This document shows, one piece after another, positions 1-8,577 of a stretch of DNA of 64,000 bases. A program made the position numbers and the translations under genes. Location of the stretch: contig NZ_LYXZ01000061.1 in NCBI RefSeq assembly GCF_001676615.1, positions 29,726 to 93,725 of the forward strand. Reading direction: 5' to 3'. The notes beneath the pieces were generated by a model. The model was not told the DNA's origin and did not search any database. It was given only the letters and a program-made list of their open reading frames with translations. The stretch's first letter is position 1. Every line of letters begins with the position of its first letter. This stretch comes from Labrys sp. WJW (GTDB lineage: Bacteria; Pseudomonadota; Alphaproteobacteria; Rhizobiales; Labraceae).

Positions 1-2426
1 CTGAAAATCCGGACCGGGATTGCGGCCTGGTGGCGTTGGCGATGGGCAAGCAGGGAGCGTTCGAGCTCAATTATTCGTCCGATATCGACCTGATCGTCCT
101 CTACGATCCGGAAACGGCGCCCTTGCGCGAAGGGTTGGAGCCGGCACCTTTCTTCGTGCGGCTGACGCAGGGGCTGGTCAAATTGTTGTCCGAGCGCACG
201 GCCGACGGCTATGTCTTCCGGGTTGACCTGCGTCTGCGCCCCGATCCCGGCGCTACCGCGATCGCGATCTCGCTTCCCGCAGCCTATGGCTATTATGAAA
301 GTGTCGGGCAGAACTGGGAACGAGCCGCGATGATCAAGGCGCGGCCCTGCGCCGGCGATGTCGCGCTGGGCGAGCGTTTCCTGGCCGGGCTGGTGCCCTT
401 CATCTGGCGCCGTCATCTCGACTATGCCGCCATCGCGGACGTCCATGCCATGAAGCGGCAGATCCATGCCCATAAGGGCCATGAGGCCATCGCCGTCGCC
501 GGACACAATCTAAAGCTCGGGCGCGGCGGCATCCGCGAGATCGAGTTCTTCGTGCAGACCCAGCAATTGATCGCGGGTGGCCGCAATCCCGATCTGCGCG
601 GGCGCGGTACTGTCGCCATGCTCGCCGCCCTGCAGGAGGCCAACTGGATCACGCCGGAGGCGCGCGATGAATTGACCGAGGCCTATGATTTCCTGCGCGG
701 GCTGGAGCATCGCCTCCAGATGATGGCCGACGAGCAGACTCACAGCCTGCCGGCGGAGAAACAGGCGCTCCTGGAGTTTGCCCGCTTCGCCGGCTATGCC
801 GATGTCGAAGCCCTGTCCAAGGCGTTGATCGCCCGCCTGGAGACGGTGCAGCAGCATTATGCCCGCCTGTTCGAGGCCTCGGCGCCGCTCGCCAGCGACG
901 TCGGCAGCCTGGTCTTCACCGGCAAGGAGAACGATCCGGAGACGCTGAAGACCTTGGAGCGCCTGGGGTATGCCTCGCCCTCGCAGGTGGCGGAGATGAT
1001 CCGCGGCTGGCATCACGGGCGCTACCCCGCCATGCGCTCGGCCAAGGCGCGCGAGGATCTCACCGAACTCACGCCCGCCCTGCTGCAGGCACTGGCCAAG
1101 GAGGGCAGGCCCGACAAGGCGCTGTTCGTGTTCGACGGGCTGCTCGCGCGCATGCCCTCGGGCTACCAGCTCTTTTCGATCCTGCGCAACAACGCCAAGC
1201 TCTTCTCCGTGCTTGCGCGTGTGCTCGGCGTGGCGCCACGCCTGGCCGAGGTGCTGGTGCGGCGCCCCCATGCGCTGGACGGCCTGCTCGACCATGGCGC
1301 CGAGGGCGGTGATGCCCAGGCCTGGATCGATTCCCGCCTCGCCGGTGCACTCGCGACGGGCGAGAGCTATGAGGACAAGCTCGACCTGGTGCGTATCTTC
1401 GTGCGCGAGCGCCTTTTCGTGCTCGGTGCCCGCCTGTTGTCCGGGGAACTCGATCCCTTGCTGGTCGGCGAGCAGATCACCGCCCTGGCGCAGGCCGTGA
1501 TCAGGGCCTTGCTCGATCTCGTCATCGCCGAGCTGAAGCAGGCCCATGGCGGTCCGCCCGGTGCCCGCGTCGGCATCCTCGCCATGGGCAAGTTCGGCGG
1601 GCGGGAACTGACCTCTTCCTCCGATCTCGATCTGATCGTGCTCTACGACCATGATCCGGATGCCATCGAAACGGATGGACCGCGCGCGATCGCGCCTTCC
1701 GTCTGGTTCGCGCGGTTGACGCAGAGGCTGATCGCCGCCCTCTCGGCCCCGACAGGGGAGGGGACGGCCTTTTCCGTCGACATGCGGCTGCGTCCCTCCG
1801 GGCAGAAGGGGCCGGTGGCCATCCATGTCGACGGTTTCAGGGAATACCAGCTCAAGGAAGCCTGGACCTGGGAGCATATGGCGATGACGCGGGCGCGTAT
1901 CGTGGCGGGCGATGTCGAACTCGGGCGATTGATCGAGGAAACGATCGCCGGGATCCTCGCCGTCGAGCGCGAGCCGCGCAAAATTCTCAAGGATGTCGCA
2001 GATATGCGGGCCTTGCTCGAAAGCGAGAAGGGCGGCCGCGGGCCCTGGGATCTCAAGAATGCCCGGGGCGGCCTGGTCGATATCGAATTCATCGCACAGA
2101 CCCTGCAACTTCTGCACGCGGCCGAGCATCCGGCCATGCTCGATGCCAATACCGGCAGGGCTCTCGACAAGGCCCTGGAAGCCGGCGTGCTGGCCAAGAC
2201 GGCGCATAGACGCCTCATCGAGGCCTGGCGGCTCTACACCGCTCTTTCCCAGGTGATCCGCTTTTGCGTCGGCGGCAATCTCGATCCCGACAAGACCTCC
2301 GAAACCGGCAAGATCCTGCTTAGCCGCGTGGCCGAATGCAGTGATTTCGACGAGCTCAACGCCGTCATCGGCGTGACGCAGACGCAGGTGCGGGATATTT
2401 TCAAGCAGGTCGTCGGCGGGAAGTAA
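1..2426 (+). CDS. glnE: Glutamine synthetase adenylyltransferase/deadenylase, 5' truncated
   Basis: Bifunctional enzyme that adenylylates and deadenylylates glutamine synthetase, coupling nitrogen assimilation to PII state in the cytosol. The reading frame is open to the window edge (first full codon at base 3), so the N-terminal part is missing; full-length GlnE is normally close to 1000 residues and about 800 are visible. Two nucleotidyltransferase cores are present: the N-terminal deadenylase core with GKQGAFELNYSSDIDLIVLY right at the window start, and the C-terminal adenylylase core with GKFGGRELTSSSDLDLIVLY near base 1590. The paired SSD[IL]DLIVLY signature is diagnostic. The gene ends with TAA at 2424-2426, 130 bases before clpS. 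Confidence 0.96.
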   Translation, partial: ENPDRDCGLVALAMGKQGAFELNYSSDIDLIVLYDPETAPLREGLEPAPFFVRLTQGLVKLLSERTADGYVFRVDLRLRPDPGATAIAISLPAAYGYYESVGQNWERAAMIKARPCAGDVALGERFLAGLVPFIWRRHLDYAAIADVHAMKRQIHAHKGHEAIAVAGHNLKLGRGGIREIEFFVQTQQLIAGGRNPDLRGRGTVAMLAALQEANWITPEARDELTEAYDFLRGLEHRLQMMADEQTHSLPAEKQALLEFARFAGYADVEALSKALIARLETVQQHYARLFEASAPLASDVGSLVFTGKENDPETLKTLERLGYASPSQVAEMIRGWHHGRYPAMRSAKAREDLTELTPALLQALAKEGRPDKALFVFDGLLARMPSGYQLFSILRNNAKLFSVLARVLGVAPRLAEVLVRRPHALDGLLDHGAEGGDAQAWIDSRLAGALATGESYEDKLDLVRIFVRERLFVLGARLLSGELDPLLVGEQITALAQAVIRALLDLVIAELKQAHGGPPGARVGILAMGKFGGRELTSSSDLDLIVLYDHDPDAIETDGPRAIAPSVWFARLTQRLIAALSAPTGEGTAFSVDMRLRPSGQKGPVAIHVDGFREYQLKEAWTWEHMAMTRARIVAGDVELGRLIEETIAGILAVEREPRKILKDVADMRALLESEKGGRGPWDLKNARGGLVDIEFIAQTLQLLHAAEHPAMLDANTGRALDKALEAGVLAKTAHRRLIEAWRLYTALSQVIRFCVGGNLDPDKTSETGKILLSRVAECSDFDELNAVIGVTQTQVRDIFKQVVGGK

Positions 2427-2556
2427 GCCAGCGTGGCGATGCCGCCCATTCGTCCCTGGACTCCCTTCGAGCGGGCTCGATTTTGTCGCTCGGACGTGGA
2501 AGAATGCTGCCGATCATCGCTTCCCGACGGGAGGCTTCATTGGGAGATTTCTGCCA

Positions 2557-2862
2557 ATGAGTGACACCGACCTTCGCCCTCGCAACAAGACCAGAACCAG
2601 GACCCAGCGGCCGCGGCTGCACAAGGTCATCCTGGTCAATGACGACTACACGCCCCGGGAGTTCGTGGTGGTCGTGCTCAAGGCCGAATTCCGCATGAAC
2701 GAGTCACAGGCCTACCGCGTTATGCTTACCGCCCATCAAAGAGGCGTCTGCGTGGTGGCCGTGTTCGCGCGCGACATTGCCGAGACGAAGGCGACCCGGG
2801 CCACGGATATGGCGCGCAGCCAGGGCTATCCCCTGTTGTTCACGACGGAGCCGGAAGAATGA
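2557..2862 (+). CDS. clpS: ATP-dependent Clp protease adaptor ClpS, ClpS2 type
   Basis: A 101-residue N-end-rule adaptor that delivers substrates with destabilising N-terminal residues to ClpAP. After a disordered Arg/Lys/Thr-rich N-terminus, the core shows the NDDYTPREFV motif near residues 28-37, which forms the N-degron pocket in ClpS proteins, and the RDIAETKATRATD stretch that contacts ClpA. The REFVVVVLKAEFRMNE form and the TTEPEE ending match the second alphaproteobacterial paralogue (ClpS2) rather than ClpS1, whose equivalent is MEFVVHVLE. clpA is not in the window. The stop overlaps the start of the next small ORF by four bases (ATGA), suggesting co-translation. Confidence 0.93.
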   Translation: MSDTDLRPRNKTRTRTQRPRLHKVILVNDDYTPREFVVVVLKAEFRMNESQAYRVMLTAHQRGVCVVAVFARDIAETKATRATDMARSQGYPLLFTTEPEE

Positions 2863-3077
2863 ATACGCCCCGCACCACACAGTCCTACGATGCCGAGATC
2901 GCGATCATCCGCGAGAACATCCGTCAATTGATGGAGCAGGCGGCGGCATCTTCCGGGGCCGCGAACGAGGACCTCCTGGCCGATCGCATCGCGGCCCAGG
3001 AGGCGCGGCTGGCGGCGCTGCAGCAGCAGATGGATGGGGGGCGTGGAGCCGATGAAGGAGGCAAGAGTCGAACCTGA
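2859..3077 (+). CDS. Small coiled-coil hypothetical protein
   Basis: A 72-residue protein of unknown function. The start codon overlaps the clpS stop in an ATGA arrangement, the main reason to believe it is translated. It is strongly charged and helical (residues 10-62 are rich in Ala, Glu, Gln, Leu and Ile with heptad-like spacing, for example NIRQLMEQAAASS and QEARLAALQQQMDGG), so a short coiled coil is likely. No membrane segment or signal peptide is visible. The last ten residues are polar and may run past the conserved part. Co-expression with ClpS is inferred from the overlap only. Confidence 0.55.
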   Translation: MNTPRTTQSYDAEIAIIRENIRQLMEQAAASSGAANEDLLADRIAAQEARLAALQQQMDGGRGADEGGKSRT

Positions 3078-3121
3078 TCTCCTCGCCAGGCCGAAGCGGC
3101 GGGTTCCATCGCGCGGCGGTG

Positions 3122-5413
3122 TCAGTGCAGCAGCGCTGCCGATGCCGCCCGTCTCGGTGCGGACCGCATCAGGACTGGCGTGGTCGGTTGAACCGGCGAA
3201 CGCGTGGCTTCGACCGGCAGCACCACCATGACGACGGTGCCGACGCCCACGGCGGAGCGGATGCGGATCGAGCCGCCATGCAGCTCCGCCAGGGATTTGG
3301 CGATGGAAAGGCCGAGGCCCGATCCCTTGTGCGTCTTGGTGAACTGGGTCTGGACCTGCTCGAAGGGGCGGCCGAGCTTGCCGATCGCTTCCGCCGGAAT
3401 GCCGATGCCCGAATCCTCGACATAGAGGGCGACCTGGTTGCCGTGCCGGCGGATGCGAACGCCGATCCTGCCACCTTCCGGCGTGAACTTGATGGCGTTG
3501 GAGAGAAGATTGTTCATGATCAGGCGCAGGGCGCGGCGATCGGCCTGCAGGTTCACGCCATTGCTCCAGGAGGGGTGGAGGCTGAGCTTCTTGGCGTCCG
3601 TTTCCGGCCGAAGCGAGCGCAGGAGATCCCCGAGCAGGCGGTCGACCGCCACGAGCTCGCGCTGCAGCGTGACTTCGCCCGCCTCGATCTTCGACATTTC
3701 AAGGATGTCGTCCACGAAGTTCAGGAGATAGCGCCCGCTGTCGTTGATGTCCTTGCAATAGCCGACATAGCGAGGCTGGCCGAGCGCGCCGAAAGTGCCG
3801 TTCTCCATCAATTCGGAGAAGCCGATGATGGCGTTGAGCGGGGTGCGCAGCTCATGGCTCATATTGGCGAGGAATTCCGACTTGGCCCGGTTGGCGGACT
3901 CGGCCTTGATCTTTTCCTCGGCATATTTTTCAGCCAGCTCGGCCAATTCCTGGGTCTGGCGCTCGAGTACCTGCCGGGAGCGCTTGAGGTCGGCGATCAT
4001 GCCGATCAGGCTGCGCTCGCTGTCCATCAGCCGGGTCTGCTGCTCCTTCAGCGAGGTGATGTCGGTACCGACGGAGACATAGCCGCCATCTTTGGTGCGT
4101 CGCTCGTTGATGGTGAGCCAGCGACCGTCCTGGAGCTGGGCCTCGAAGGTGCGCGCGCCCCGCTCGATCGGAGCGTTGGGGGACATGTTGGTGCGCACCA
4201 CCGGTTGGGAGCCGGCTTCGACGATGGCGCTGTAATGGGTGCCGGGGCGGACCAGGCCGTCCGGCAGATTGTGAAGGGCCTGGAACTTGGAATTGCAGAT
4301 GACCAGTCGGTTGCCGGCGTCCCACAGGACGAAGGCTTCCGAGATGGTCTCGACGGCGTCGCGCAGGCGCAGATCCGCCCGCTTGGTGTGCTCGGCGAAC
4401 CGCCGCTCCTCGGTTTCGTCGACGACGATGCCGATCAACCGCTTGTTGCCCTGCGGGCCATAGACCAGTTCGCCGCGCACGCGCACGAAAATCCATTCGC
4501 CATTGGCGCAACGCATGCGGAAGCGCCGGTCGATCGCGAGTGGCGGGTCTTTGGCCAGCAGCTCGGCGGAAAGGGTGCGCAAGCCGCCATCGTCGATATG
4601 AATGAGCCGATCGATGTCGCTATGGACCAGAAGATCATCCTGCGGCTCATAGCCGAGCAGGTGGAACATCGAATCCGACCAGAACACCCGCCCGGCTTCG
4701 AGGTCCCAGTCCCACAGGCCGGAGCGCCCGCGGCTGAGCGCGGTTTCCAGCCGGTTGCGGACGTTGTTGTAGATGTCGTCGGCCCTGCGTGCGCGGGAGG
4801 CCTGCCAGTAATAGGCAAAGCCGAGGATCAGCAGCACGCCGCCGGTGGTTGTGGTGAAGACGAGCAGGCGGCCGCTCAGCGCATACCAGCCCTCCAGGAT
4901 GTCGTCGATCGGCCTGGCGGCGACGATGCGCAGGCTTTCGCTGGTGCCGATGGAAGCGAGCATGGCGGTGCCGCCGACCGTGATGGTCAACTGGCCGCTT
5001 AAGCGGTCGCCGATCGCGCCGATCAGGCCGGCAGCATCGCCATTATCGTTGAGCAGGCGCCCCTGCGGCGTGATCACCGCAAGCAGGGTGTGCTCGGGCG
5101 CCGTGATCGCGGCCCGGGTCGGCACCCGCCCGCTCTGGGCGACAATCGCGCTCAATTGCGCCGCTGCGGCCGAGACGATGAGGTCGAGGTTGCGCCCGGC
5201 ATCCTGCACGGCCTGCTGGCGGCTGTCCCGGGCCTGGATGAAGGCGGCGAGGGCGATGACGGCAAGAAAGGCGATGATCAGCACAGGCACGGCCTTGCGC
5301 AGGATCGGTTCAAGCCCGATCAGTCGCCGATAGGTTGGGCAGACCAGTGTCTTGGCAAGGCCCCGGATGCCCGGCGCGCGCAAAGACGCATGTGTCGCGT
5401 TTGCACGCGCCAT
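3122..5413 (-). CDS. pleC: PAS-domain sensor histidine kinase, PleC-like
   Basis: A 763-residue membrane histidine kinase/phosphatase. Two membrane segments (about residues 41-61, VPVLIIAFLAVIALAAF, and 185-206, LLVFTTTTGGVLLILGFAYYW) enclose a periplasmic domain of about 120 residues. Two PAS domains follow; the second contains SEAFVLWDAGNRLVICNSKF, typical of the rhizobial PleC group. A coiled coil leads to the H box (NMSHELRTPLNAIIGF, His about residue 517), the N box (NNLLSNAIKF, about 635), and the G boxes DSGIGIP (about 665) and GSGLGLS (about 700). There is no receiver domain. In Caulobacter and rhizobia PleC controls DivK phosphorylation and polarity. The PleC name is inferred from domain order and the glnE/pepN neighbourhood; a general PAS kinase is possible. 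Four GANTC sites lie upstream. Confidence 0.85.
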   Translation of the reverse strand: MARANATHASLRAPGIRGLAKTLVCPTYRRLIGLEPILRKAVPVLIIAFLAVIALAAFIQARDSRQQAVQDAGRNLDLIVSAAAAQLSAIVAQSGRVPTRAAITAPEHTLLAVITPQGRLLNDNGDAAGLIGAIGDRLSGQLTITVGGTAMLASIGTSESLRIVAARPIDDILEGWYALSGRLLVFTTTTGGVLLILGFAYYWQASRARRADDIYNNVRNRLETALSRGRSGLWDWDLEAGRVFWSDSMFHLLGYEPQDDLLVHSDIDRLIHIDDGGLRTLSAELLAKDPPLAIDRRFRMRCANGEWIFVRVRGELVYGPQGNKRLIGIVVDETEERRFAEHTKRADLRLRDAVETISEAFVLWDAGNRLVICNSKFQALHNLPDGLVRPGTHYSAIVEAGSQPVVRTNMSPNAPIERGARTFEAQLQDGRWLTINERRTKDGGYVSVGTDITSLKEQQTRLMDSERSLIGMIADLKRSRQVLERQTQELAELAEKYAEEKIKAESANRAKSEFLANMSHELRTPLNAIIGFSELMENGTFGALGQPRYVGYCKDINDSGRYLLNFVDDILEMSKIEAGEVTLQRELVAVDRLLGDLLRSLRPETDAKKLSLHPSWSNGVNLQADRRALRLIMNNLLSNAIKFTPEGGRIGVRIRRHGNQVALYVEDSGIGIPAEAIGKLGRPFEQVQTQFTKTHKGSGLGLSIAKSLAELHGGSIRIRSAVGVGTVVMVVLPVEATRSPVQPTTPVLMRSAPRRAASAALLH

Positions 5414-5773
5414 TGCTTAGCCCTTCCAGCCTTATTTGAGAATTTGCGATAGGGCAGGTGGTCATCACCGCCCCCGAATCGATAAGGCTATAAGAATCAA
5501 CCTTCACGTGATTTGTCTAGAGTCGCCGTGAACACTTTTTTAATTATTTGTGTCCGTTTGCGGCTGAAAAGCGAAGAATTCGCGCCCGATTCAAGACAAA
5601 ATCTTGATACTTCGGCTACATCTATGGGGCTGAAAACTCGCCACCACAAGATGTGGTGGGATGCGGCTGCTTTCCGTCAGATGCAGCCTATGAATGCTTC
5701 CCTAGAGGCACCGGTACTCTCGATTGCAACGGTTAGCCGTAGCCGAGCGGACCGCATAGTTTCAATGATTGCT
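5414..5773. other. Intergenic region between pleC-like gene and pepN
   Basis: About 360 bases between the start of the kinase gene and the end of pepN, more AT-rich than the flanking genes. It holds four GANTC sites (5476, 5494, 5520, 5588) in the kinase promoter region and a perfect 8-bp stem with a 3-base loop (CCACCACA at 5641-5648, TGTGGTGG at 5652-5659) that could end the pepN transcript, although no T-run follows. A 101-codon ORF at 5513-5818 crosses into pepN and has no homologous look; I do not accept it as a gene. Confidence 0.5.
5641..5659. terminator. Hairpin downstream of pepN
   Basis: Perfect inverted repeat with 8-bp arms and the loop AGA, about 115 bases beyond the pepN stop. 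There is no U-tract on either strand, so it is a possible 3'-end stabiliser or Rho-associated structure rather than a clear intrinsic terminator. Confidence 0.35.
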
Positions 5774-8395
5774 TCATGCAAGCGATCTTTGCGCGATGTC
5801 AGCAACGTCGCGGGATAATCCCGGGCGCCTTGCGATGTCGCGCAATGTTGCCGCCGCCAGGGTACGCCTGCCCTGTTCGAGGGAACGCCAGGTCTTGAAC
5901 GCGACCAGGAGCCGGGCTGCCAATTGCGGGTTCTTCGGGTCGATGGCCAGGATGATGTCGGCAACGAAGCGATAGCCTTCTCCGTCGGGACGATTGAACT
6001 GCGTCTGGTTGGCGGAACAGAACGTGCCGATCAAGGCCCTGACCCGGTTGGGGTTTTGCAGGGAGAAAGCGGGATCGCGCATGAGTTCCTTGACGCGGTC
6101 CAGCGTGGCTTCGAGCGGCAGCATCGCCTGCACGCCCATCCATTTGTCGATGACCAAGGGATCGCTGTCGTAGCGCTCGCGGAAATTGTGCAGGGCGCGT
6201 TCGCCGGCCGGCGTGGCGGACAAGGCCAGCGTAGCCAGCGCCGCCATTTCGTCGGTCATGTTGTCGGCCTTGTCGAACTGCGCCACGGCGGCGTCGAGCG
6301 CCTGGGAGGTGCCGCCAGCGCAGACCAAATCGAGTGCGCCGTTGCGCAGGGAGCGTCGCCCAGCATCGGCGGCCTGGGGTGAGTAAGGGCCCGCCACCGT
6401 CATGTTCTCTATGGTGCGCAGCAATTCGGCCTGCAGTTCCCGGGCCAGGGTCTGCCGCAGGATCAAGCGGGCCTGATAGACCGCCTGGGGATCAACGTCA
6501 TTGCCGATCTCGCGGGCGATGTCGGTCTCGCTGGGCAGAGCGAGGGAGAGCGCGGTGAAGGCGGGATCGGCGGTCCCCCCGGCAAGGAGGCCACGGACAG
6601 CCGCGATGAAGCGCGGATCGACCGGTGTCGCCGGGTCCTTCACCAGCCGCAGCAGCAGTTTGAGCGCGTAGCTCTGGGAGGCCTGCCAGCGATTGAAGGG
6701 GTCGCTGTCGGCCTTGAGAAGGGTCAGCAGGGCTTCCTCGTCGAGTGCGACCGTGAGCTTGACCGGGGCCGAGAAGCCGCGCAGCAGCGAGAGGACGGGA
6801 GCCTGGCGCACATTGCCGAACACGTAATTGCGCTCGGATTCGGCGAGGGCCACCAGACCGTCGAAAGGCTTGCCGTCGAGCGTGACGGGAAGATCGCCTT
6901 CCGCACCGACCAGGCCGAGGCGGATCGGGAACAGCATTGGCTGCTTGTTGGGCTGGCCCGGCGTCGGCGGCAGGATCTGCTTCAGGCTGAGATGATAGGT
7001 GCCGGCCTCTTCGTTCCACCGCCCCTCGGCGCGAATCTCCGGCGTGCCCGACTGCTTGTACCAGAGCATGAACTGGCCGAGGTCGCGCCGGCTTGCCTCG
7101 GCGAAGCAGGTCAGGAAATCCTCGATGGTGACCGCTTCCCCATCATGGCGTTGGAAATAGAGATCCATGCCGGCGGCGAAGGCATCGTCGCCGATCAGGG
7201 TCTTGAGCATGCGCACGACCTCGGCGCCCTTCTCATAGACCGTGGCGGTGTAGAAATTATTGATCTCGTTGTAGATTTCAGGTCGGACGGGATGGGCGAG
7301 CGGCCCGCCGTCCTCGGAGAATTGCTGGCTGCGCAGAAGCTTGACGTCATTGATGCGTTTGACGGGGCGCGAGCGCTGGTCGGAGGAGAACTCCTGGTCG
7401 CGGAAAACGGTCAGCCCTTCCTTCAGGCAGAGCTGGAACCAGTCGCGGCAGGTGATGCGATTGCCGGTCCAGTTGTGGAAATATTCATGTGCGATGATCG
7501 CCTCGACGGCCGCAAAGTCGCTGTCCGTGGCCGTCTGGGGCAAGGCCAGCACATATTTGTCGTTGAAGATGTTGAGGCCCTTGTTCTCCATGGCGCCCAT
7601 GTTGAAATCGGACACGGCGACGATCATGAAGATGTCGAGATCATATTCGCGGCCAAAGGCTTCCTCGTCCCAGCGCATCGAGCGCTTGAGGGCGTCCATC
7701 GCATAGGCGCAGCGATCCTCCTTGCCATGCTCGACATAGATTTCCAGGCGGACCTGCCGTCCCGAGCGGGTGGCGAAGCTGTCGGCCACCATGGCGAGAT
7801 CGCCCGCAACCATGGCGAAGAGGTAGGAGGGCTTGGGGAAGGGGTCGTGCCAGACGGCATAGTGGCGGCCGTCGGCCAGGGATCCGTGCTCGATCCGGTT
7901 GCCGTTGGCGAGCAGCACCGGCGCCTCCTGGAACGAAGCCTCGATCCTCGTGGTGTAGACCGACAATACGTCCGGCCTGTCGAGGAAATAGGTGATGCGC
8001 CGGAAGCCCTCGGCCTCGCATTGGGTGCAATAGGCCGAGTTGGAGCGGTAGAGCCCCATCAGTTGCGTGTTGGCCGACGGATCGAGCCGTGTCTCGATCG
8101 CCAGCGTGAAGGGCTCGGAGGGCGGCTGGTGCAGGCTGAAACCATTGGGCGAGACCGAATAGGCTTCCGATGGCAGCGATACGCCGTCGAGCCAGGCCTC
8201 GACGAAGACGAGGCTGTCGCCGTGGAGCTTCAGGGCCTCCTGGTCCGCACTGTGGGGATTGCGCCGTAAAGTGAGGGTGGAAACGATGCGGGTCTGCGTC
8301 CGTTCTAGCCGGATGTCGAGATGCACCGTGTCGATCAGGAAGGCGGGGACCCGGTAGTCGGCGAGGCGAACGGGTTCCAGGGCAGCTTCGGTCAT
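5774..8395 (-). CDS. pepN: Aminopeptidase N
   Basis: An 873-residue M1-family zinc aminopeptidase that removes N-terminal residues from peptides in the cytosol. The exopeptidase motif GAMENKGLNIF is near residue 265 and the zinc site HEYFHNWTGN near residue 303, followed by the second zinc ligand glutamate in the KEGLTVFRDQEF region. The length and the GFRRITYFLDRPDVLSVY substrate-pocket segment match the proteobacterial PepN type. The C-terminal half is the helical PepN domain, ending ARRPGLSRDVADIAQRSLA. It is monocistronic: the next gene on this strand is about 360 bases away, and upstream lies a 180-base gap to an ABC exporter gene. Confidence 0.95.
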   Translation of the reverse strand: MTEAALEPVRLADYRVPAFLIDTVHLDIRLERTQTRIVSTLTLRRNPHSADQEALKLHGDSLVFVEAWLDGVSLPSEAYSVSPNGFSLHQPPSEPFTLAIETRLDPSANTQLMGLYRSNSAYCTQCEAEGFRRITYFLDRPDVLSVYTTRIEASFQEAPVLLANGNRIEHGSLADGRHYAVWHDPFPKPSYLFAMVAGDLAMVADSFATRSGRQVRLEIYVEHGKEDRCAYAMDALKRSMRWDEEAFGREYDLDIFMIVAVSDFNMGAMENKGLNIFNDKYVLALPQTATDSDFAAVEAIIAHEYFHNWTGNRITCRDWFQLCLKEGLTVFRDQEFSSDQRSRPVKRINDVKLLRSQQFSEDGGPLAHPVRPEIYNEINNFYTATVYEKGAEVVRMLKTLIGDDAFAAGMDLYFQRHDGEAVTIEDFLTCFAEASRRDLGQFMLWYKQSGTPEIRAEGRWNEEAGTYHLSLKQILPPTPGQPNKQPMLFPIRLGLVGAEGDLPVTLDGKPFDGLVALAESERNYVFGNVRQAPVLSLLRGFSAPVKLTVALDEEALLTLLKADSDPFNRWQASQSYALKLLLRLVKDPATPVDPRFIAAVRGLLAGGTADPAFTALSLALPSETDIAREIGNDVDPQAVYQARLILRQTLARELQAELLRTIENMTVAGPYSPQAADAGRRSLRNGALDLVCAGGTSQALDAAVAQFDKADNMTDEMAALATLALSATPAGERALHNFRERYDSDPLVIDKWMGVQAMLPLEATLDRVKELMRDPAFSLQNPNRVRALIGTFCSANQTQFNRPDGEGYRFVADIILAIDPKNPQLAARLLVAFKTWRSLEQGRRTLAAATLRDIARRPGLSRDVADIAQRSLA

Positions 8396-8577
8396 AGGGG
8401 CTTCATTCCGGCAGGGACAATCTGAATCGTCTGGTGCGGGCCATCATGGCGGATGAGTGGCGTGCACCGCAACCCGAGGCGTCGGTTCGAGGATAGAGAT
8501 CAAATGTCCTCGCCGGATTGATGGCGCGGGAGGCAGGATAGGCCCCGCTTTGGGTATATTGGGGTGCGCGAGGCGGC

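Noticed and set aside
510..2207. A 565-codon open frame on the minus strand
   Set aside because: Antisense to glnE, which is unambiguous. The composition is typical of a GC-driven shadow.
3119..5002. A 627-codon open frame on the plus strand
   Set aside because: It lies wholly antisense to the PAS kinase gene, whose protein shows all histidine-kinase motifs. High GC content keeps the opposite frame open; its product has no domain resemblance.
5513..5818. A 101-codon ORF between the kinase gene and pepN
   Set aside because: No ribosome-binding site, overlap with the pepN end on the opposite strand, and no recognisable composition or domain.
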